7,795 nucleotides of DNA from Actinomycetota bacterium (GTDB lineage Bacteria; Actinomycetota; Thermoleophilia; Solirubrobacterales; Solirubrobacteraceae): positions 1 to 7,795 of the forward strand of contig VAWY01000226.1 in the NCBI GenBank assembly GCA_005888335.1, written 5' to 3'. Positions 1 through 5,232 of the stretch are shown here, piece after piece; position 1 is the first letter of the stretch; each line of letters begins with the position of its first letter. The notes under the pieces are model-generated. The model was given only the letters and a program-made list of their open reading frames with translations, was not told where the DNA came from and did not search any database. A program made the translations under genes and the position numbers.

Positions 1-1
1 G

Positions 2-661
2 CTCGCGGCGCCGCCGACCAAGCCGATCGGCCCCTTCTACGACGAGGATCAGGCCCGGCGCCTGGCCGCCGAGCACGGCTGGGAGGTCGGCCTGGACGCC
101 GGCCGCGGGTGGCGGCGCCTCGTCGCGAGCCCGCGCCCGGAGCAGATCGTCGAGCACGAGCAGATCGCGCTGCTGGCCCGCGCGGGCGTGCTCGTCATCG
201 CCGGCGGCGGGGGCGGCATCCCGGTGACCGGCGCGCGCGGCGTCGAGGCCGTGATCGACAAGGACCGCTGTGCGGCCGAGCTCGCCATCCAGGTCCGGGC
301 CGACGTGCTCATGCTGACGACCTCGGTGGCGCGCGTGTCCTTCGACTACGGCACGCGCTGGCAGCGCGACATGGCGCGCCTGACGGTCTCGGACGCGCTG
401 CGCCACCTGCGCGAGGGCGACTTCCCGGCGGGCAGCATGGGTCCCAAGATCGAGTCGGCCGTGCGCTTCGCCGCGGGCTTCGGGCGCGCGGTGATCACCG
501 ACCCCGTCCACCTGGCGCACGCGCTCGACGGGGGCGAGGGCACGTGGATCGTGCCCGACGACGAGGGGCCGTCGACGGTCGCACCGGCGGTAGCGGCGGA
601 CATGCTGGGCATGTCCGCTGGCGCGAACGCTTCGCGTTCGCGGGGTGGCGTGACGCCGTGA
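2..661 (+). CDS. arcC: Carbamate kinase, C-terminal part (5' end outside window)
   Basis: Carbamate kinase catalyses reversible phosphate transfer between carbamoyl phosphate and ADP, giving ATP and carbamate, in the cytoplasm. The visible 219 residues carry the family signatures in order: TKPIGPF near the left edge, the GRGWRRLV/SPRP segment, the glycine-rich GGGGGIPV loop, GVEAVIDKD, a RADVLMLTT strand and GSMGPKIES, ending with GGEGTWIVP (to about base 557). The frame is open to the left edge, so roughly the first third is missing. After the conserved core there is an unusual tail of about 34 residues that contains a perfect DNA hairpin (622-642). The stop overlaps the fdrA start as GTGA, so the two genes are translationally coupled. 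Next to an FdrA gene the likely role is catabolic ATP formation, as proposed for the E. coli allantoin-locus kinase (YbcF/AllK), rather than arginine deiminase fermentation. Family assignment is firm; the physiological role is inferred from context. Confidence 0.93.
   Translation, partial: LAAPPTKPIGPFYDEDQARRLAAEHGWEVGLDAGRGWRRLVASPRPEQIVEHEQIALLARAGVLVIAGGGGGIPVTGARGVEAVIDKDRCAAELAIQVRADVLMLTTSVARVSFDYGTRWQRDMARLTVSDALRHLREGDFPAGSMGPKIESAVRFAAGFGRAVITDPVHLAHALDGGEGTWIVPDDEGPSTVAPAVAADMLGMSAGANASRSRGGVTP
622..642 (+). repeat. Perfect 9-bp inverted repeat (hairpin) near the 3' end of the carbamate kinase gene
   Basis: The arm CGCGAACGC (622-630), a three-base loop TTC, and the exact reverse complement GCGTTCGCG (634-642) form a perfect palindrome. 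It lies in the non-conserved tail of carbamate kinase, 15 bases before the fdrA GTG start and just upstream of the weak GGGGTGG ribosome-binding sequence (642-648). No T-run follows, so it does not look like an intrinsic terminator. It could be an intercistronic RNA structure that affects fdrA translation or mRNA stability, or a copy of a dispersed palindromic repeat. The structure is seen directly; its role is inferred. Confidence 0.6.
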
Positions 662-2073
662 CGTGGCACGTCCGCGTGATCGCCAACCGCTACGCCGACA
701 GCGTCCGCCTGATGGGCGTGGCCGGCGACGTGCGGGCGCTCGACGGCGTCGAGCGCTGCGAGCTGGCGATGGGCACGCCGGCGAACCTCGAGGCGCTGGC
801 CGCGCTGGGCGCGGAGGCGAAGGCGTCGCCCGGCGACGTCGTCATCGCCGTGCAGGTGGGCGACGAGCACGCGGCCGCCGAGGCGCTCGACGCCGCCGAG
901 CGCGGGCTGCAGGCGGACGAGGGCGCGCCGCACGCGCCGGGCGCCGGCGAGACGCCGCCGCGCTCGCTGTCCGCCGCGGCGCGACGGCTGAACGGCGCGA
1001 ACGTGGCGCTCGTCTCGGTCCCCGGCGCGTACGCCGCCCTCGTCGCCCACCAGGCGCTGAGCCGTGGGCTGCACGTGTTCCTGTTCTCCGATCACGTCGA
1101 CGTCGCCGACGAGGTCGCGCTCAAGCGCCGCGGCGTGCAGCGCGACCGCCTGGTGATGGGACCCGAGTGCGGGACCGCCATGCTCGGCGGCGTCGGCCTC
1201 GGGTTCGCCAACGTCGTGCGCCGCGGCCCCGTCGGTATCGTCGCCGCAGCGGGGACCGGCGCGCAGGAGGCCGCGTGCTTGCTCGACGCGGCCGGTGTCG
1301 GCGTCTCCCACATCGTCGGCGTCGGCGGACGCGACCTCTCGCGTGAGATCGGCGGGGTGATGTTCCGCGCCGGGATGCAGCTGCTCGCCGGCGACGACGA
1401 GACCGACGCCCTGCTCCTGGTCTCCAAGCCGCCCGACCGCGAGGTGGTCCGCGGCCTGGCCGGCGAGCTGCCCGCGGACAAGCGCGTGGTTGCGGCGTTC
1501 GTCGGCGGCGACGGCGCCGCGGCGCCCTTCGAGGTCCATCCGACGCTCGAGGCCGGCGTGTGCGCGCTCGCCGGCGCGCCGCCCCCGCGCGTCGCCGAGC
1601 TCGAGCAGGCCGTCGACCGCGCTCGCGGGCGCAGCGCGGGCCGGGCCGTGCTCGGGCTCTTCTCGGGCGGCACGCTGGCCCGGGAGGCGGCGAGCATCCT
1701 GGGGCCGGGGCACCGCGTGCTCGACCTCGGCGCCGAGGAGTACACGCGGGGCCGGCCGCACCCGATGGTCGACCTCGGGACGCGCGTGCGCATGCTCGAC
1801 GACGCGGCCGGCGACGACGCGATCGGCTGCGTCCTGCTCGACGTCGTCCTCGGCCACGGCGCGCATCCGGATCCGGCGTCCGAGCTCGCGGAACCGATCG
1901 CGCGCCTCGCCGGGTCGAAGACCGTGATCGCGCGCGTCTGCGGCACGCGGGCCGACCCGCAGGACGCCGACCGCCAGACGGCGGCGCTGCGCGACGCCGG
2001 CGCACTCGTCGCGCCGTCGAACGCGGCCGCGGCGCGGCTGGCGGCGCGGGCCGTCGCCGGGAGCGCCGCGTGA
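658..2073 (+). CDS. fdrA: FdrA/AllF family protein (acyl-CoA synthetase-like; oxamate carbamoyltransferase component)
   Basis: The protein has 471 residues from the GTG at 658, chosen because it overlaps the carbamate kinase stop (GTGA) and because homology to E. coli FdrA begins there (HVRVIANRYADSVRLMG). Shared signatures in order are MGTPAN (residue 38), MGPECGT (167), the nucleotide/CoA-type loop AAGTGAQE (around 199), GVGGRDLSREIGG (around 222-234), SKPP, LFSGGTLAREA, YTRGRPHPMVD (362-372) and LLDVVLGHGAHPDPA. The fold is related to succinyl-CoA synthetase. In E. coli, FdrA (AllF) acts with AllG and AllH in oxamate carbamoyltransferase, which releases carbamoyl phosphate for the neighbouring kinase. 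The protein is short: E. coli FdrA is about 555 residues and has a further C-terminal segment that is absent here. AllG/AllH-type partners are not in the window and may lie to the left. Family is confident; the substrate is not provable from sequence. Confidence 0.9.
   Translation: MTWHVRVIANRYADSVRLMGVAGDVRALDGVERCELAMGTPANLEALAALGAEAKASPGDVVIAVQVGDEHAAAEALDAAERGLQADEGAPHAPGAGETPPRSLSAAARRLNGANVALVSVPGAYAALVAHQALSRGLHVFLFSDHVDVADEVALKRRGVQRDRLVMGPECGTAMLGGVGLGFANVVRRGPVGIVAAAGTGAQEAACLLDAAGVGVSHIVGVGGRDLSREIGGVMFRAGMQLLAGDDETDALLLVSKPPDREVVRGLAGELPADKRVVAAFVGGDGAAAPFEVHPTLEAGVCALAGAPPPRVAELEQAVDRARGRSAGRAVLGLFSGGTLAREAASILGPGHRVLDLGAEEYTRGRPHPMVDLGTRVRMLDDAAGDDAIGCVLLDVVLGHGAHPDPASELAEPIARLAGSKTVIARVCGTRADPQDADRQTAALRDAGALVAPSNAAAARLAARAVAGSAA
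2059..2063 (+). promoter_or_regulatory. Shine-Dalgarno GGGAG deciding the glycosyltransferase start
   Basis: GGGAG lies six bases before the GTG at 2070, inside the end of fdrA. It supports that GTG rather than the in-frame ATG at 2082, because translation from the GTG gives the family-typical N-terminus MRVAMLTYS. Confidence 0.5.
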
Positions 2074-3419
2074 GGGTCGCCATGCTCACCTACTCGGTGC
2101 GCCCGCGCGGCGGCGTCGTCCACGCGCTGTGCGTCGCCGAGGCGCTGGCCGCGCGCGGCCACGAGCCGGTCCTCTTCGCCGTCGGGCGCCCCGGCGAGAC
2201 GCTGTTCCGCACGCCGGGCGTCCCGGCGGTCGTCATCGAGCACGTGCCGCCCGACGCGCCCTTCGACGCGCGCATCGCCGCGCTCATCGAGGCCTACGCC
2301 GCGGGGCTGCGCGCCCCGCTCGCCGATGCCGCCTTCGACGTCTTCCACGCGCAGGACTGCATCTCGGCCAACGCGGCGCTCGCGCTGCGCGAGGAGGGCG
2401 TGATCGACCACGTCGTGCGCACCGTTCACCACGTCGACGCGTTCACGTCGCCGTCGCTGGTGGCCTGCCAGGAGCGCTCGATCGCCGGGCCCGACCGCGT
2501 GCTGTGCGTCTCGGCGCCGTGGGTGCGCCGGCTGCGCGAGGACTTCGGCGTGGAGGCCGGGCTCGTGCGCAACGGCGTCGATGCCGCCCGCTACCGCCCG
2601 CCGCGCGACCGCGGCGAGCGCGCGGCGGCCCGGCGCGCCCTCGGGTTGACCGGCCGGCTCGCGGTTCTCGCGGTCGGCGGGATCGAGCCGCGCAAGGGCT
2701 CGCTCACCCTGCTCGACGGCTTCGCCGCGCTGCGCCACGCGGCGCCCGCCCGGGCGCCGGTGCTGATCGTCGCGGGCGGCGCCACGCTCTTCGACTACCG
2801 CGACGAGGTGGACCGCTTCGCCGTCCACGCGGGCGCGCTCGGCCTCGGGCGCGACGCCGTGCGTGTGCTCGGGCCGGTGAGCGATCCCGAGCTGGAGCGC
2901 GTCTACCGCGCGGCCGACGTGTTCGCCTTCCCGTCGGTCAAGGAGGGCTTCGGCCTCGTTGTGCTCGAGGCGCTCGCCTCCGGCCTGCCCGTCGTGGCGT
3001 CCGACCTCGACGTGCTGCGCGCCTTCCTCGCGCACGAGGAGAGCGCGCTGCTCGTGCCGTGCGGTGACGGCGCCGCGCTCGGGAGCGCGCTGCTGCGCGC
3101 CGCGACCGACGCCGCGCTCGCCGACCGCCTGCGGGCCGGCGGCCGCGCGGTCGTCGCGCGCCACAGCTGGGACGCCGCGGCGCGCGCGCACGAGGACGCC
3201 TACCGAGCGTTCCTCGCCGCCGGCGAGAGTGGGCTCGTCCGTGGGTCGGGCGGGTCGTCGGGCGTCGCCGGCCGGAATTCGCCCACCCACCCGCCGCCCG
3301 GCGTCCGAAGGTGTGGGCGGGTGGGAAATAGTCCGAGGACCGACGGGCGGGCCCAGGCGGCTGCCAGCGGCGTCCGAAACCCGTCGGACCCACGGACGGG
3401 TCCACAAGTGCCGGGCTGA
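2070..3419 (+). CDS. GT-B glycosyltransferase, MSMEG_0565-like family, with an anomalous C-terminal tail
   Basis: This 449-residue retaining GT-B (GT4-like) glycosyltransferase starts at a GTG overlapping the fdrA stop (GTGA). The N-terminal domain opens with MRVAMLTYSVRPRGGVVHAL and has the RTVHHVDAFTSP and VLCVSAPW segments; the C-terminal domain has VRNGVDAARY, VGGIEPRKGS and the nucleotide-sugar signature KEGFGLVVLEALASGLPVV, with the E-x7-E pair at Glu292 and Glu300. The N-terminal pattern is what I recall for the MSMEG_0565 family, which usually travels with a nitrilase, a radical SAM protein and an acetyltransferase (Nit1C cluster); none of those is visible here. The conserved domain ends near residue 385 (SWDAAARAHEDAYRAFLAA). 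The last ~64 residues, rich in Gly, Pro, Ser and Arg, are encoded by a hairpin-rich repeat segment. The stop overlaps the osmC ATG as TGATG. Donor and acceptor are unknown. Confidence 0.87.
   Translation: MRVAMLTYSVRPRGGVVHALCVAEALAARGHEPVLFAVGRPGETLFRTPGVPAVVIEHVPPDAPFDARIAALIEAYAAGLRAPLADAAFDVFHAQDCISANAALALREEGVIDHVVRTVHHVDAFTSPSLVACQERSIAGPDRVLCVSAPWVRRLREDFGVEAGLVRNGVDAARYRPPRDRGERAAARRALGLTGRLAVLAVGGIEPRKGSLTLLDGFAALRHAAPARAPVLIVAGGATLFDYRDEVDRFAVHAGALGLGRDAVRVLGPVSDPELERVYRAADVFAFPSVKEGFGLVVLEALASGLPVVASDLDVLRAFLAHEESALLVPCGDGAALGSALLRAATDAALADRLRAGGRAVVARHSWDAAARAHEDAYRAFLAAGESGLVRGSGGSSGVAGRNSPTHPPPGVRRCGRVGNSPRTDGRAQAAASGVRNPSDPRTGPQVPG
3225..3405 (+). repeat. Inverted- and direct-repeat-rich segment read in frame as the glycosyltransferase tail
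   Basis: Several repeats overlap here. CGTCCGTGGGTC (3236-3247) has its exact reverse complement at 3387-3398, and similarity between the two flanks continues imperfectly inward for roughly 25 bases. CCCACCCGCC (3286-3295) pairs exactly with GGCGGGTGGG (3316-3325) around a 20-base loop. CGGCGTCCGAA occurs as a direct repeat at 3299-3309 and 3368-3378. The encoded peptide is low-complexity and lies beyond the normal end of the glycosyltransferase. The segment also contains short AT-richer patches (GGAATTC, GGAAATAG) unlike the flanking codons. I read it as intergenic or mobile-repeat-like DNA (possibly MITE-like or REP-like) that happens to stay open in one frame. I saw no transposase and no clear target-site duplication. 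Confidence 0.6.
3380..3403 (+). promoter_or_regulatory. Pair of mutually exclusive hairpins just upstream of osmC
   Basis: CCCGTC (3380-3385) can pair with GACGGG (3395-3400) around a 9-base loop. Alternatively GGACCC (3386-3391) can pair with GGGTCC (3398-3403) around a 6-base loop. The two stems share bases 3398-3400, so they cannot form together. They end 15 bases before the osmC ATG, which has no clear Shine-Dalgarno. The base pairing is visible, but any regulatory role is speculative, and the structure may simply reflect the repeat segment it sits in. Confidence 0.25.
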
Positions 3420-3841
3420 TGGCCGAGCAGCTCGAGGTCACCGCCACGTGGCGCGGGCGCTGGGCGACCGACGTCGCCGTGCGCGGGCACGCGCTGCGCG
3501 TCGACGAGCCGCCCTCCGCGGGCGGCGAGGACAGCGGCATGATGCCGACCGAGGTGTTCTGCGCGGCGCTGGCCAGCTGCTTCTGCCTGGCGGTCGCCTA
3601 CGCGGGGCGCCGCGCGCGCGTGCCGACGCCCGAGCTCACGGTGGTCGCCCGGGCCCGCCGCGCGGGCCAGGAGCTGCGCTACGAGCGCTTCGTCGTCGAG
3701 ACGGAGGCCGCCGTGGAAGCGCCCACGCTCGGCCGGCTGGTCGAGGAGGCCCGGAGCCTGTGCTGGGTCTCCAACACCCTGGCCGCGGGGGTCGCGCTCG
3801 AGTATGGTCACACTTCGAGAGACGCGCGTTTCCCAAAGTAG
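3419..3841 (+). CDS. OsmC/Ohr family thiol peroxidase
   Basis: This 140-residue cytoplasmic protein has the usual OsmC-family length. The family reduces organic hydroperoxides using a pair of cysteines. Visible here are MMPTEVF (residues 41-47, with Glu45 in the place of the conserved PxE glutamate), the helix CAALASCFCLAVAY with Cys54 in the peroxidatic position, and LCWVSNTLAAGVALEY with Cys115 in the resolving position. The ~60-residue spacing between Cys54 and Cys115 matches the family. Cys48 and Cys56 are additional cysteines. The ATG overlaps the glycosyltransferase stop (TGATG) and no good ribosome-binding site precedes it, so translation probably depends on coupling to the gene upstream. 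It could belong to a YhfA-like or general OsmC subgroup rather than Ohr; the sequence alone does not settle this, so no symbol is given. Confidence 0.88.
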   Translation: MAEQLEVTATWRGRWATDVAVRGHALRVDEPPSAGGEDSGMMPTEVFCAALASCFCLAVAYAGRRARVPTPELTVVARARRAGQELRYERFVVETEAAVEAPTLGRLVEEARSLCWVSNTLAAGVALEYGHTSRDARFPK

Positions 3842-3843
3842 AC

Positions 3844-3849
3844 GAGGGG
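3844..3849 (+). promoter_or_regulatory. Shine-Dalgarno GAGGGG for the gene at 3855
   Basis: GAGGGG lies five bases before the ATG at 3855. It favours that start over the upstream in-frame ATG at 3804, which would lie inside osmC and add 17 residues of unconserved, basic sequence. Confidence 0.5.
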
Positions 3850-3854
3850 CTCGG

Positions 3855-4400
3855 ATGGCACTCGAGAACGTCGCCGAGCTGGCCCGCGTGCTGGCGCGCC
3901 GCGAGCGGCTCGGGAAGGTCTTCGCCCGCCACGCGTACGGGATGCGCGCGTGGGTGGACCTCTTCTCCGCGCGGATCGCCGTCGTGGCGGACCCGGCGAC
4001 CAAGACGCTGATCGCCACGCTCGTCGCTGACAACGCGCGGCACATGATGCTGTTCCGCGCGCGGGCGGCCGCGCACGGCGTCGATCCCGACGCGTACCTG
4101 TGCCCGGTCGAGGGCGAGGCGATCTACGAGCGGATCGCCGAGCTGCAGTCGCTCGAGGAGCTGCTCGGCTACGCGCTCGGCTCGCTCGACCACTTCGATC
4201 AGCTGCTGTCGGTGTACCGCCGCGCGGCGCGCGGCGAGGACGCGGCGGTCATCGACGAGGTGCGCGCCGACGTGGCGCGAATGCGCGATGCGCTGCGCCC
4301 GCACCAGGGCCCGGCCGCCGCGCGGCTGGCCGCCGAGGCGCACGAGCGCTACCGCGTCCGCGAGCTGGTCGAGACGCCGCGCTACGCGCATGCCGGCTGA
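3855..4400 (+). CDS. Helical protein, possible ferritin-like fold, function unknown
   Basis: From the ATG at 3855 this encodes 181 residues, 13 bases after osmC and overlapping the methyltransferase start by 11 bases. It is predicted to be mostly alpha-helical with no signal peptide or membrane span. The pattern YGMRAWVDLFSARIAVVADP, a spacer, then LVADNARHMMLFRARAAAHG resembles the first two helices of ferritin-like/rubrerythrin-type proteins, where DEARH would be usual. A second helical pair follows (ELLGYALGSLDHFDQLLSVYRRA, then VIDEVRADVARMRDALRP). Several expected diiron ligands are absent: Asn replaces Glu in DNARH, and the second D-E helix lacks its histidine. If the fold is right, it may not hold a diiron centre. 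This assignment rests on pattern only; it is certainly coding (compact operon position, ribosome-binding site), but the family is uncertain. Confidence 0.72.
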   Translation: MALENVAELARVLARRERLGKVFARHAYGMRAWVDLFSARIAVVADPATKTLIATLVADNARHMMLFRARAAAHGVDPDAYLCPVEGEAIYERIAELQSLEELLGYALGSLDHFDQLLSVYRRAARGEDAAVIDEVRADVARMRDALRPHQGPAAARLAAEAHERYRVRELVETPRYAHAG

Positions 4401-5232
4401 CGCCTTCGCCGAGCTGCGGCGCCCGCTGCCCGTCTGGACGCCGCGCGCGTGGCGCTTCGCGGCGCTGCGCGCTGCCGCGCGCGCCGGCGCGCTGCTCAGC
4501 GACGGCCTGCGCACCGGCTACCGCCACGGGTTCGACTCGGGGCCGTTCATGGCGCACGTCTACGCCAACCGGCCGTCGGGTCGCAGCGCGCTCGGGCGGG
4601 CGGTCGACCGGCGCCTGCTCGAGCGCCGGACGTGCGTGGCGTTCCGCGAGATCCGCGCGCTCGCCGAGGTGGCCGTGCGCGACGCGATCGACGCCGCGGG
4701 CGCGCGCGAGCCGCTCGTCGCCGACCTCGCCGCGGGGCCGGCGCCGTACCTCCTGCGCGCGCTCGCCGAGCGCCCCAGCGCCCGCGCGCTCGTCTGCGAC
4801 ATCGACGAGGCGGCGCTGGCTGCCGCCCGCGCCGCGGCCGGCGAGCTCGGCGTCGGCGACCGGGTGCGCTTCGCGCGCGCCGACGCGTTCGACCGCGCGG
4901 CGCTCAGCGCGGTGCGGCCGGTCCCCGACGTGGTGGTCGAGCTCGGCCTGTACGGCATCTACCACGACGACGAGCTGATCGAGCGCCACTTCCGCGAGCT
5001 CGTGGAGCTCGTCGGCCCGAAGCAGGTCGTCTTCAACGTCCAGACGCGCAATCCGGAGATCGAGCACATCGCGCGCGTGTGGCGCAACGCCGCCGGCGAA
5101 CGCTGCGTCTGGCGGCTGCGTCCCCTCGAGCAGATCCTCGGCTACGCGGCGGCGGCCGGCTACCGCCCCGCCTGGGTGCGCGCCGACCGGTTCGGCATCT
5201 ACCGCGTCGCGCGCCTCGAGCGCTCGCCGTGA
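4390..5232 (+). CDS. Class I SAM-dependent methyltransferase, Methyltransf_20-like
   Basis: The protein has 280 residues from the ATG at 4390, which overlaps the end of the preceding gene. The N-terminal region carries GFDSGPFMAHVYANRPSGRS, similar to the SGLSFDYVYRNQPSGR-type opening of the Methyltransf_20 family. The Rossmann core follows: motif I VADLAAGPAPYLL (Asp112 to Gly116), the ribose-binding acid in VCDIDE (Asp137), the adenine-region strand VRFARADAFD, then VVVELGLYGIYHDDELIERH in place of the family's SGLYELF segment. A C-terminal part with FNVQTRNPEIEHIARVW, CVWRLRPLEQI and FGIYRVARL also fits. Family members are mostly uncharacterised, so the methyl acceptor is unknown. The stop overlaps the GTG of the aminotransferase homologue (GTGA), which ties the two together. 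Some remote homologues are fused to alpha/beta hydrolases; no such fusion is seen here. Confidence 0.85.
   Translation: MPADAFAELRRPLPVWTPRAWRFAALRAAARAGALLSDGLRTGYRHGFDSGPFMAHVYANRPSGRSALGRAVDRRLLERRTCVAFREIRALAEVAVRDAIDAAGAREPLVADLAAGPAPYLLRALAERPSARALVCDIDEAALAAARAAAGELGVGDRVRFARADAFDRAALSAVRPVPDVVVELGLYGIYHDDELIERHFRELVELVGPKQVVFNVQTRNPEIEHIARVWRNAAGERCVWRLRPLEQILGYAAAAGYRPAWVRADRFGIYRVARLERSP

Noticed and set aside
109..657. Upstream extension of the fdrA reading frame into the carbamate kinase gene
   Set aside because: The extended part is Arg/Gly-rich out-of-frame translation of the kinase. FdrA homology begins just after the GTG at 658, which forms a GTGA overlap with the kinase stop.
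3286..3325. The 10-bp stem as an intrinsic transcription terminator
   Set aside because: The loop is 20 bases long, no T-run follows, and the next gene begins in a coupled TGATG overlap, so termination here is unlikely.
1092..3407. Very long minus-strand open frame opposite fdrA and the glycosyltransferase
   Set aside because: It encodes Arg/Ala/Gly-rich low-complexity sequence with no recognisable motif and lies antisense to two well-supported genes. Such frames are expected in very GC-rich DNA.
3804..3854. Earlier ATG (3804) as the start of the helical protein
   Set aside because: It would overlap osmC by 38 bases and lacks a suitable ribosome-binding site. The ATG at 3855 has GAGGGG at good spacing.
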